This document shows, piece by piece, positions 33,801 through 46,319 of a DNA stretch of 64,000 nucleotides; position 1 is the stretch's first letter, and every line of letters starts with the position of its first letter. The translations under genes and the position numbers were made by a program. The notes beneath the pieces were generated by a model. It searched no databases. It saw nothing but the letters and a program-made list of their open reading frames with translations, and was not told the origin of the DNA. This DNA is from Apiospora phragmitis (lineage: Eukaryota; Ascomycota; Sordariomycetes; Amphisphaeriales; Apiosporaceae): contig JAQQWL010000010.1 in assembly GCA_038363925.1 (NCBI GenBank), positions 496,001-560,000 of the forward strand, written 5' to 3'.

Positions 33801-35824
33801 TCGTACTTATAAATTATATTCCGTACGAAAATAAACTATACGCGATACGCGTCGAGATCTTTATAAATAATTCTTTAATAATCGATTTTTCGGTTAAAAC
33901 GTATCCGGAGGTCTAGTTATTATCGTACGAAGTTAAAGGCCTAATTAACGCCGACGCGTCTCGCGTCGCGTAAACTAAATAATCGATTCGTTATATCTTT
34001 TATATTATTTAGTCGAGGAAAAAACGATCGCGTATTTAAATTAATAATATATCGAATAATCGCATTTGTTTCAGAATTTAGAAGTTTTCGAGAATTCGTA
34101 GGTATTTCGCGTCGTGTAGGTTAGCTATTTCGTCTACGCTGTAAGGTTTTCGATGGGACGTAATAGATTAATACAGCTTTTTATATGTTTAAAGTTGAGT
34201 TTTCCTAGAGCGCTTAAAGCGTTAAAATTATATCACTTTTTTTTTAAAGTTATAGCATTTTCGAACGTAAAAGAATATAAAAAAAGATTAAAGCTATAAG
34301 GAAATTTATAAAAGTAAGACATTCGCTTATGTGAGATATTCGCTTGTGAGATACGTCAGTCATAATTAATTTAAAGTTTTCGTAATTAAATTACTTAATA
34401 ATTTATTTTTAAGTTTTAAATACTCCTTAATATTTATATATAAAATATTCGTAGAATTCATTAATAAAGTCTTTACGATATTATTTAAAGATATAAATCT
34501 TATTTCGATAAAAGGTGAGATTATCTCGGTTCTCGAGGTAATCTTTAATATAATCGGCGTGACTAAGGGTTCGGCTACGTTATTAGAACTTAGTAACCTA
34601 ATTATTATTATATTAAACGTGACACGTAACGTTTAATTACTATAATAATATAAGGTTACTGTCCTGGTCATGAATTAAGATAGTTCGCGTTTCGAATAAA
34701 ACTTCCACTTAATAGTTTAATTATCGACTTAATACGTTAACGCGGCCGTTCTAGTTATTTCTTTTAATAAACAATAATAAGGTTAAATCTTAAAAGGAAT
34801 TTAAACCATCGTATTTATTATTTATTTAACTCTTTAATGATAATAAATTTCTTAAGGTTCTTATAGTTAATATAAACCTTTACTAGTTTTATCGTTTTAT
34901 TAAAATAATACCTTTATTCTTTATAAGCTTTAATAATGGCTATTAACTTTTTATTATAGATTTAATAATTAATTTTTAATTTACTAAGCTTTTTTAAAAA
35001 TAATATAATAAGGTGCGACTTCTCGTTATCGTTTCCTTAACTTAATTACCCTTCGATTATATAGTTTAATACATCGGTTTTAACTTTAAAGGGTTTAATA
35101 AAGTCCGTTATATAAATTATTAGTTCGTTAAAAATTCGCTCTTTACTATTATAAAAGGCTTCGGCTTCTTTTTTCGTTTGTCAGAATAGTTTACCCTTTT
35201 TTATTAATTTCGTTAAAAGTGTCGCTATCTTATTAAACCTAAAAATAAAGATCCGGTAATAATTAGCTAATCTTAAGAAAGATCTAACTTCTATAGCGCT
35301 TATAAGCGTAGGCCACTTTTTAACTATTAAGATTTTTAAAGTTTCTATTCGAGTTTCACCTAGGGATATCATATATCTTATAAAGGTAACGAATCGTTAA
35401 TGGAATTCGCTTTTCTTTAAATTAATTAATAAATTAGCGTTCTATAGCGTTTAAAGTACTAACTTTATATACTCTTAATATTACTCGTTAATCTCGGAGT
35501 AAATAAGAATATTATCGAGATATATTATAATAAACTTATCGAGGTATTCGTATAAAACGTAATTAAGTATTATTTTAAAAATTCATTAATATATTAATTA
35601 AGCTAAACGGTATAGCTTAATATTCGAAATATTCGTACTTAGTTCGAAACGCGGTCTTCTACTTTTCTCCCTTCTTAATCCGGATTAAGTTATATATATT
35701 AAAGAGGTTAAGTATTATAAAGATTTTAACGTGTAATAATTTATTTCGTAGGTCGTTAATTAGGGGTAAGGGGTACCGGTTTTTAATAGTGATTTTATTA
35801 AACTTTTAATAATTATTATATATA
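30870..35824 (-). mobile_element. Gypsy element 1, 3' half: reverse transcriptase to integrase, RIP-mutated
   Basis: Read on the minus strand, the pol part of a Ty3/Gypsy retrotransposon can be followed through many stops. It begins at 35824 inside the reverse transcriptase ('KITIKNRYPLPLI' near 35780, 'KTAFRTKYEYFEY' near 35650). The frame 35181-35372 preserves the RT/RNase H tether ('RSFLRLANYYRIFI'). RNase H follows to about 34400. Integrase ('NLVYIFFRIIVNQY', 'TIISDRNKLFTAKF') lies at about 32600-32300, and the C-terminal region runs down to about 30900. Fot1 copy C (32659-34356) sits between RNase H/zinc-binding region and the integrase core. The part of pol upstream of the RT is missing here and found in opposite orientation at 43188-46319. 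Confidence 0.85.
32659..34356 (-). mobile_element. Fot1/pogo transposon copy C (1698 bp) inside Gypsy element 1
   Basis: The left end reads acgtatcttataagcgaat after TA (32657-32658); the right end is its inverted counterpart ending gagatacgt at 34356. Both ends contain ataagcgaat twice in direct order. The body matches copies A, D and G but lacks about 160 bp that other copies carry around 32975, so it is internally deleted. Transposase sense is minus; stops are frequent. Confidence 0.88.
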
Positions 35825-37664
35825 ACGTAGTCCACGGTTTAATTAAATACGCGGTCTAATTAAACACTTTTTAAGACCTCGTATAATAAAATATAAATTT
35901 GTTTAATTATTACGTTTAAAATTAATTAAAACTAATTAGGATTATTTTCGTTCAACGCTTCTATATTATTTTAATAGGTATAAGTATTATGCCCGGGGTC
36001 TCTATAGATTTTATAGCGCTATAAACGTGTCTTAAACGTTCTCTTATAATTACTCCTCCTCCGCGATTTATTTTATAACTATTTATTAATATTCTTTTAA
36101 AACTATAAGTCTTTTCTAGCTTATATATAAAGTAATCCTTTATCTTATAGCCGTTTTTTATACGGCGGCGCCGGTTAAATATTTTATTTATTTTTCGAAG
36201 TGTCGCGTTCTTACTTTTTAAAAGAGTAAATCGGTATATAACTTACGTTATAGCCTTTACAATTTAATTAAAGCTGATTAAAATAAATATTAGAGAGTTA
36301 TTTTAATATTATACGATACGGTTGCGAACGTATTTAATTTAAAATTAAACTTTAATCGGGCTATTTAAAGTTTTTAATTCCTAAAGGATAAATAGGCCGA
36401 AAAGCGTCCCTAAAAGTATTAAAATATATAGCTTTATATGTAATTATAAAATAATATATTCCGAATTATACGAAACGAGTCCCATCTTTTAAAAGCCTCT
36501 TTCTATGTTCGAAACGATAAAAATCGCTTAAAACGCTTTTAAGAACGCTAATAAAAAGTCCTCCTGAAAAATATAAATAATATACGCTCGTATAAAACCT
36601 TTAATTTCTTTTTTATACGCTTTTTTAATGTATAAAATAGCCGATATTAAAAGGGTAAAGCTTATATAACGAATAAGAAAATATAATAATCGAGTTCTTT
36701 CTATAATAAAGCTCGAAAGTTATCAAGTAATAGCTTTCGTAGCCGTTTAAGATTAAAAGGCGATAAGGACCTTTTCTACGAGAATTAATATATTAATTAA
36801 AATATTTAATCTAGTCCTCGCCTCTTTTATTCGTAGTTTAGTTATTGTTAATAATTACGATTACCTAGTTTTTTAATAATAAGCTATTTTTATATTCAAA
36901 AAAGAGGTACGTTTTCCCGGGAAAAATAATATACGGAGGGATGGCGTAACCGTTTAATTCGATGCCTTAAATAATTATAACTTATTCCCGGTTCCTTTAC
37001 TATAATACCCTAGGCCTTCTGCGTTAATCGGAGGAAGTTACTATTATTTCGGACTAAATTTAGCTTATAAAAACCCGGTCTCGTTAAAATTATATATATC
37101 CTTCTTTTATAACCTATACTTATTAATTATATTTCGTAAAAAAATAAATTACGCGTAATACCCGTTAAAATCTTTATAAACGACTTTTTAATAATTAATC
37201 TTTCGGTTAAAACGCGTCCGAAGGTCTAGTTATTATCGTACGAAATTAAAGGCTTAATTAACGCTAACACGTCTCTCGTCGCGTAAATTAAATAATTAAT
37301 TCGTTATATCTTTTATATTATTTAACCGGGGAAAAAACGATCGCTTATTTAAATTAATAATATAAAAAAATTAATTCCTCTTTAAAATTAAAAAGTTTTC
37401 GAAAATTTATAGAAATTTCGGATCGTAATTAAATTCCGAGTCGTCGGCTACGTAACGTCGATTTTAAAACATAATATATTATTATAGCTTTTCGTATACT
37501 TAATTTCGAATTATTTTAAAACGTTTAATGTATTAAATTAAACTTTTTTTCTTTATATTTTAATTCTATACTTATTAAACAAAAGTTAATATAGAGTTAA
37601 TTATAAAAAATTTAATTAAAAATACGTAGCTCGCTTATATATATAACTCGCTTATAGGGTACGT
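35825..37664 (-). mobile_element. Fot1/pogo transposon copy D (1840 bp) with two different ends
   Basis: The left end (acgtagtccacggtttaatt, after TA 35823-35824) is of the type found on copy F. The right end (ctcgcttatagggtacgt, before TA 37665-37666) is of the type found on copy B. The body is ordinary Fot1 sequence in minus sense. Mismatched ends mean this is a recombinant of two subfamilies, not a single insertion. Its left neighbour is the broken reverse transcriptase of Gypsy element 1. Confidence 0.82.
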
Positions 37665-37666
37665 TA

Positions 37667-40487
37667 CTTTAATTTCTTACGAGTATAATAAAGCCTTATA
37701 ATAATATTTATTTCAATAATTATATTTATAATTTTACAGTTTTATTATATAAACTTTCTTTATAGTCGGTCGCGAAACTTGTATCTTTTCCCTACTATTT
37801 TAGAATTTTTATTTTAAATTTATTTTATGAAGGTATTTATTTATTATATATACCCCTTTATATTTATAAATATATAGTTTATTTCTAACTTTATTTACTC
37901 TTTTATTATATATACATAAGCCGATTTTAATACCTTTAATTTATTTTAGATATTTTAAAAGTAAGAATTAAATAGTATTAATAATTTATAATCTCTTTTA
38001 TAATATAATTGTTTTTATTAAATTAAATTAATGTTATCTTTAACACATATTTCACTCTTTATTATATAATATAAATAATTGTTTATAACGAGGCTGCGTT
38101 ATATCTTTATTTATTTAATATTATATATTCTCTTTTTAAAATATATATATTAACCTTTAAATATAATACTATAATATTTAAACTAACATATATTTCATAA
38201 TTATTTATTATTAAAACTATATAAAACTAATAATTTAAATCGACTTAGTTCGATATAATTCCCTATAGCCGGTTTAATTTATTATAATAATATTATAAAC
38301 AGCGTTTTATAAATTAAAACTTTTAATCTTTAAAATTAATAAACTATAAGTACTTATCGCATTTAAAATAAAGGTATTAAATAATATTTTAATTACTTTT
38401 TATAATAATCTCTTTGAAGGATTTAAAAATCAATTCCTAGGTTAAATAATTCTCCCCTCTTCTTTTACTTTATTTTTAATAATTTTAAAACTTAAGTAGC
38501 TTATTATGTATTTATATTTCCTATTAACTCCTAAAGTATTTATAATTAAAATAATAACTATATATTATTATAATTAATCGATGTATAAATATAAAACTAT
38601 TTTAATAATTAAAGTATAATACTCGACTCGATTATTATAATTTAAACATAAATTAACGACCGATCGAATTAAAATATAACGCTTTTTAAATAAAAAGCTT
38701 TATATTCGCGCTATTAAATAATAGAGCTAAGAGTATAATATAATATAATAAATAAAAGAAAAACTTAATAATTTATTTATAAAACGCTAAAGGTTATAAA
38801 TAAATATCGCGTTTTTAACTCGTTTATTTATAAAAATAATAAAAATATAAGAGATATATTACGAATTTTTAAGTAATAAACAAAATTATTATATTTTTTA
38901 GCCTTTTTTTAAATAAAATATATAAAAATACCCTTATTAAAATATAGCCGATAATAATTAATGAATTAAATATAATAAATAATTACTATATAATATTATT
39001 TAATTATAATTTATATTAATATTATATAAATAAAATAAGTCGTTATAATATTTTAGTTATATTAATAAATATAGGAAAAAAGTTTATAATAAAATAAACA
39101 CGTTTTATTTATTTTTATTATTAAAGTAAAAAAAAGTAATATTTATTTTTAAAAACGGCTTGTAACATTTAAAAGTGTATTAAATAATAAAAAAATATAA
39201 TATAAACTTATCGTATTTTAATAAAACGTTTTAATTATTAGAAAACCCGTAGGTTATAAATTAAATATAAAAGAATTTATTATAAATAAGCTAAAGTTTA
39301 ATACGTAAGTACTTCTTTTTATAGGCCTAGTTAAAGCTAATAATTATATTAAGAGTTTTAAATTAACGTTAAAACTTTAAAAAAAATTAAAAAGACTAAA
39401 TACGTTATAAAAATACCTTAATATTTTAAATACCGTTTATAACCTCTTATTATAATATATATAAGGTTAGTTAAAAGCGCTTAATAATTTCGTTAATATT
39501 ATCGTTTAGCTTTTTTAATATACTCTTTCGAAATACGTATATTATTTAACGGGTTATATTCTTAATTACGGATTAAATATAATTTATTAAAGTTTTTTAA
39601 ATTTATCCGCCTCGCTTTAAAGCTCTTATATAAATTCTTAGCGCTTTTAAATTAGCGATTTAAACCTTGGAATAAATTCCGCTTCGTCGGCTGGGAATTT
39701 AAGATTTTCGTAATATTAATATAAACGTTCGAGAAGCTTTATAAAACTATTAAATCTTCTTATAATATAAGCTACGTCGAAGTATTAAGATCTTAAGGCG
39801 GTATAGTAATTAAAAAGTGATTACGTTACTTAAATATTAAAAGAGATATTTTTAATCGCGCTCGTTATTATTAATAATAGGTTAGTTATAATTACGACTA
39901 TTATTTTCGATATAAGACTATAAATAAGTTAAAATAAAATTAAAAGGTGTAAAATATTAAAAAACATTAAATTAATAATCGGCTTAAGTATTATTTAAGA
40001 CTTGTTTTATTTAATTAAAAAATAAATAAGAGTATTAACTAAGCGTTAATGGAAAATTAAATTAATATTATTACGATAAAGCGTATATTATCGATAGGTT
40101 TTAATAATAAGATATAAAACCACTACTCGTTTTAAAAAAAATATATATCTTTTACTTTTAATTAAATAATAAAGCACGCGGGGAATAGCTTTTAATAATT
40201 ATAAGTAATTATTAAAGAAAAGGAATAAAGTTAATTCGAAATAAACGAAGTGGCTTAGAAAAAAAATATATAGATATAATATAAAGAAATTTTTATAGAG
40301 CGCTCGAAACGCGAATTATTATAATAAGTAAGCCTCGCTTATACATTTTATAACTTTATAAAATAATTAGGAAGCTATGTTAAGTATTATTTAATAAAAT
40401 AAACCGGTTAAGCCTTTAAAGATTAATTAACTTTTTACTATAAAAGAAATAATTATTAAAGCTTAAAATAGTATAAATTAATTAGTA
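37667..40487. other. RIP-mutated DNA, element not identified
   Basis: No LTR or Fot1 similarity was seen. A plus-strand frame around 39680-40330 reads plausibly if stops are ignored ('GWEFKIFV', 'TFEKLYKTIKSSYNISYVEV', 'LRYLNIKRDIFNRARYY'), as expected for an old RIP-damaged coding region, but I cannot assign it to a family. It may be an undescribed or poorly known transposon. Confidence 0.35.
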
Positions 40488-42339
40488 TAGTCTATAAGCG
40501 AAATAACTATATAAACGAATTAATTAATTTTTAAAACTTCGTACAATAAAGTATAAATTAATTTCGCTATAACGTATTTAATATATTAAAATTAATCGGA
40601 ATTTTTATTACTAGATATATTTATATCGTTTTAATAGGTGCGCGTATTATGCCCGGGCTCCCCGTAGATTTTATAGCGCCGCGGGCGCGTTTTAAGCTTT
40701 TTTATACGATTATTACTCCGGCGCTATTCACTTTATAATTATTCATTAATATCCTTCTAAAATTATAGGTCTTTTTTAATTTATATCAGAAATAATCCTT
40801 TATTTTATAGCCGGTTTTTTTATACGGCGGTGCCGGTTAAGTATTTTATTTACTTTTCGTAATACGGTTATTTTACTTTTTAATAAAGCGAGCCGGTGTG
40901 TTATTTATATTATACCTTTCGCGATTTAGTTTAAGTTTAATAAAAGCTAATATCGAAAAGCTATTTTAATATCGCGCGATTCGATTTTTAACGTACTCGG
41001 TTTAAAATTAAGCTTTAATTAAGTTATTTAAAGTTTTTAATTCTTAAGGTATAAATAGGCCGGAAAAGGTTACCGGAGGCGTCGGCGTACGTAGTTTTAT
41101 ATTTAATTATAAAATAATAGATTTTAAATTATACGGTATAAATCCTATCCCTAGGAAACCTCCCTAAATATTTAAAATAATAAAAGTCGCGTAAAAGGCT
41201 TTTTAAAACGTTAATAAAACGGTTTTTTTTAAGATATGGGTAATATGCGCTCGTATAAAACCCTCGATTTCTTTCCTATACGACATTTTTTAATATACGA
41301 AAACAGCCGATATTAAAAGGTTAAAGCTTATACGATAAATAAGAAGGTATATAGAATATAATAATCGAGTTATTTTTTTAATAAAGCTTAAAACCTATTA
41401 AGTAATAACTCTTATTATTAGTAAAGATTAATAAGCGAAAAATAGTTTTCGTATAAAACTTCGTATACTTATTAAAGTATCGAATTTAGTCCTCGTTTTT
41501 TTCGTTCGTAGATTAATTATTTTTCATAGTTATAATTAGTTAAGCCTTTAATAGTAAGTTATTTTTATTTTAAAAAAAGAGGTACGTTTTTTCAATAAAT
41601 ATAATATACGGAGGAATAGCGTAACCGGACAATTCGACGCTTTAAATAATTATAACTTATTCTCGGGTCTTTTATTATATTATTTTAAGTTTTCCGTATC
41701 GATTAGAGGTGGTAATAACTATTTCGGAAGAGATTTAACCTATAAAAAGCTAGTTTCGTCGAAATTATAAATATCCTCTTTTTAAATCTTATATTTATAA
41801 CTTATATTCTATATAAAGGTAAATTACGCGCGATAAGCGTCGAGATTTTTATAAAGGATTTTTTAATAATCCATTCTTTAATTAAAACGCGTTTTAAGGT
41901 GTAGTTATCGTTATACGAAGTTAAATGCTTAATTAACGCCGACGCGTCTCGTGTCGCGATAATAAAATAATCGATTCGTTATATCTTTAACGCTACTTAT
42001 CCGGGGAAGAAATAATCGCGAATTTAGTTCGATTATATATTATACGATTATATTTTCTTCGAAATCTATTAATTTTTAAACATTAGCGGATATTTCGCGT
42101 TTCGTAAAAATATTAAGCTGTTGGTTATAAAGGGTTATATAAGAGGCTTTATACGTTTAAGCTACGCGTTAAAAACTTAGTTTTAAGTTATTTTTAAACG
42201 TTTAAAGCGTTAAAATTATTTACCCTTTTTTAAGTATTAATTATAATAAATAATAAAGGAATTAAAGTATAAAAGTTATTTATATAAAATGTAACGAAAG
42301 TAGTTAATTAGTTTATATAATTATTTTATTTATAGACTA
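40488..42339 (-). mobile_element. Fot1/pogo transposon copy E (1852 bp)
   Basis: Inverted ends begin tagtctataagcgaaataac on the left, with the eroded reverse complement ending ttatagacta at 42339. TA duplications flank them (40486-40487 and 42340-42341). The body matches the other Fot1 copies in minus transposase sense, including the shadow region of the catalytic domain near 41700-41900. It is inactive. Confidence 0.88.
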
Positions 42340-42524
42340 TATTGAATTTTTTTAATTTCGTTTAATATTAATCTTTCGGGAATAAATACGCGCCGTTAAA
42401 TATTTTAAATTATAAGGCTTTTTTTAACGGTTACGAAATAATATATAAACGAAATTTATTTTTTAAATAAATACGGCGCCGCTTATATAAACTAGCTTAT
42501 CTTACTTTCGACGACGAGCTATAA

Positions 42525-43187
42525 TGTTACGACCTGACCTAATCATGCGGCTAGACCTATACTCGGCACGGTAATACTATATCTCGAGGCGTTTACGAAA
42601 ATTAATACTAAGACTTACCTTATCGATTAATATTAACGAACTTACTTATAATAATAAATATTATACCGCTATAATATTACGATAATTAATATTACGAAAA
42701 TAATACGATATAGCTATCTAGCTTTAAATAAATAAAGGTGAACGAAATTATAAAAATAATTAAAAAAGAGTTACGTAATAAATAAAGCTTAACATAGCTG
42801 GGTAAAATTATATCGAATAGTTTCATAATATTCAATTAAGTAATATTAAATATAACCGATAAAAATTAAGTAATAAAAAGATTAATAAAAAAGGGATTAA
42901 ATATATAACGACGAATATTCTTTATATATTTTATATAAATATTATTTATTTTCATAATTAATTTAAATATTAATCTTAACTTATTAATAAAGTAAACCGT
43001 TGTAACGAATTTATTTTATAAATACTTTTGTTTAACCTTTTATTATTACGTTACGACTCGATTTTTATATATTATATTAATAAAAGCGTTATTTTTATCA
43101 CACGTTTAAATACTCTTTCGTATTATTAATATAAACCTTAATATATTTTACTAGGTTTTTTTTAAAACTTAAATAGTGTTCGTTATA
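42525..43187 (+). repeat. 5' LTR of Gypsy element 1 (663 bp)
   Basis: Starts TGTTACGACCTGACC, with its TG preserved, and ends gttcgttata (eroded CA). The 5 bases before it are tataa. It leads straight into gag on the plus strand. Length equals the LTR at 30207-30869. Confidence 0.87.
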
Positions 43188-46100
43188 TTTTAATTACTTT
43201 TATTTTTACGAGTTATCATTTAAACCTTTAAATAATAATATTTATAACTATGTCTACACCTGGCCCTAGTAATACTATCCGATAAGGAAAGGTCCTTATC
43301 GCTACCCCTAACCACTTTTAGCGAAACCCTTCTATAGATGTCAATAGCGACGATAACGATAACGAGCCTAGCCGATAGGCGCTAGTTAAACGAATTAAAG
43401 AACTCGAGTAAAAGAGTACTAATTATTAACACTACTACGCCCGGCTTAAAAGGGAGTATAATAAGCTCCGAATTAAGGACATTTTAGAATAAATACTTCG
43501 TAATATTAATAAATTACGCGAGGAAGTATATCTCTTTTATATAGTTATTAATATTATTTAAACCTTTATTATATTTAAAAAGGATATAAAGATTAATACG
43601 TTAATATTATATAACGAAATTAACGGAAACTTTTAAAGCTTTTTCGTTTAAGTTAAGGCCTATTAGTAATTTTATAAAGGGACGTTCCGAGATATTACTT
43701 AACGAGTCGTTCACGTTGCTTTATTTTTTAAAAATCAAATATTCGCTTAGCTCGAGCCTTATTTAAACGAACTCGTAAAGAATAACTAGCAAGTTAAGCT
43801 ATGCCGTATAAAAGTATAGCGAATCTTTAAAAGTTACGACGGCTTCGAACAAGCTTTTAAGTTATTTTATTAAAACCCCGATAAGAAGCGACAAGTAGAA
43901 AGGGAATTTAAAATCCTTAAGTAAAAAAGATTAGCCGCTATTTATACCGCCGAATTTCGATATATTATAATAGAATTAAATTATACCGAAGTTACGAAAA
44001 TTATAATATATTATTAAAGATTTAAGGAGGATATTAAAAACGAATTTAGCCGGCTCGATACCTTTAATAATTTTCTTTCGTATCTAGAGTTTATTATTAA
44101 AATTAATACTCGTATATATAAACGACGCCACGAGAAGTAAAGCGGATAATAACGGTGGATTAATTAAATCTATGCTAACTTAAAATAACCACGTTATTAT
44201 AATAATATATTATTTAAAAATATTACGGCGTATAGTTATTATAATAAACCTATAGATTTTAATATTATTAAATATGATAAATATAATAAAAAGTAATATA
44301 TTACTTATTATAATTATTAAAAACGAGGATATTATATTTAAAAATATTAAGTATAAAAAAAAGATTACCGAAAAGTTTTAAATAAACGATATATTAATAT
44401 TATTAAAATATAAAACACGTTTATAATAATTATTAAAAATAATTGCGCTATTATAAAACACGGTGATTTATTTAAAATAGCTTATTATAACGATAGGTAC
44501 ATTTCTTATTTAGCGGATAAAAAAGGTACCGAATAGATTTTTAAAGCCTTTAAAAGAAAGGGAAACTATAGCCGAAGGGTCCCGATAATGCGAAGGGAAC
44601 AACCCCTTTTATACGACGAAGATAGTGATTCGACGGACGATATTATAAGCCGGTTAGAGTAATTAATAGATTACGAGCGGTTAATTAGTATACCGATAAA
44701 CGAGTTAATAAACGAGATCGCTAAATTTAAAGATTTAAGGACCGACGGATGGTTAGCTATCCTTATTATTCTTTACCTCGATTTAAAATACCTGCGCTAA
44801 ATACTTATTACGGCTAGGTTTAATTAAAGAATACGCGGTAATTACGGGGTAAGAAACGATATCTAAGTCTCTTTTATATATAAAGGATATTTTACGCTTT
44901 TATAGATCTCGTGCGTTTATAACGTTTATATGAAACACTTCGCGAAAAAACTCGAGTATAAATAGTTTCCTCGAAATATTAATAAACGATATATTATATA
45001 ACTATATATTAATTATATTATCGAGAAAATCGGGACGTCGGTCTTAAATAAACGACGTGCGTACCTATTAATATAAGAAGACTTACGGTAGCTATAACGG
45101 TGCTATTTAAAAGGACGGGATTAAAGGGAGTGTTTTAAGGATTAATACTTTAAAAACGCGTAGGAAAAATCGCGAGCTTATAAACGTTTAAAAGAAAAAG
45201 CTTAATACTTTTAAAACGTATAAGTATATATTTAATAAGAAAACCTCTTTAATATATTAAAAAATTTATAAAACGTTTATAAATTATAACGAACTTAATA
45301 AATCTTTAAACTACTCGAAAGACTCGAATTTTAAGCACTAGAGATAATATTTTACACGGGGAAGAGTATAGAAATACCTCCGCCAGCGTACTAAGAAACG
45401 CCCTATAAAGAATAAAGGGAATAATAACGACGATATAACGATCGATCGTAAGAGATCGTTAGCTACTTATAAGAGCAGCGCTTAAGAAATAAACGCCGCT
45501 TATTATAAAAAGATAATAACAAGTAGACTAAGACAGGTCCGTATATTAAATAACGGATAATCGAGCTATTTATAAGCATATTATATTAATAATAAGCGTA
45601 AAAAAGGTTTATATTAAAGCGTTACTCGATAGCGGAGCGTAAAAAAACTATATTTTACCACGAATCTTTAACTACCTTAAATTCGAATAGTAAGAGAAAA
45701 ACGCCCCATATCGATTTAAAACCGTTAATAAAAAACTTATAACCTACGACGATAGAGAAGTATAAAAGAAAGTCGCTAACCTTCCGGTCGATTTTAAAGG
45801 ACGATATAAATAAATTACGTATAATATTACGAACGTCGAAAGACACGATATAATTCTAGGGATACCCTAGTTACGAGTAAATAATCTTAAAATTAATTCA
45901 AAAAAGGGTAATTTTAATAAAATATACTAAGAAGAGGTTTAATCGATAAGCAGCGGTTTAAGAAGCGACCCCTTAATAAACTTAAAGTCTTTAAAATATA
46001 CGTTATTATTAAAGAGCTTAAGCCGAACGTTATAACGACTGTATTAAAAGAGTATTAGCAATTCGAAGCTCTCTTTAATAAGAAATTAAAAACAGGCTTA

Positions 46101-46319
46101 TCGCTTTACACACGGTGAGATTATAAGATACCCCTTAAAAACGAGAAGGAACCCTTATTTATACTTATATATAAACTTAACTAAGAGTACGAATAAGCCT
46201 TAAAAGAATATATTATAAAAAACCTCGAAAAAATAGTTATATAATCATTTATATTATTAATAAGCTTCTTTATCCTCTTTATTTAAAAAAAAGCAAACAC
46301 GAGAAACTTAAATAACGTA
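43188..46319 (+). mobile_element. Gypsy element 1, 5' half: gag, protease and start of reverse transcriptase, RIP-mutated
   Basis: Gag starts near ATG 43251 and shows typical Gypsy stretches ('YKGTFRDIT', 'LEPYLNELVKNN', 'EFSRLDTFNNFLSYLEFIIK'). A zinc-knuckle region with its Cys mostly changed to Tyr by G-to-A mutation follows near 44290-44350. The aspartic protease is recognisable by 'ALLDSGA' near 45620 and 'RHDIILGIPQLR' near 45845; the minus-strand frame 45655-45846 is its shadow. The reverse transcriptase begins near 46130 ('EPLFIPIYKLNQEYEQALKE') and stops at 46319, where Fot1 copy F is inserted at a TA. The remaining RT-RNase H-integrase part is at 30870-35824 in the opposite orientation. 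Confidence 0.85.
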
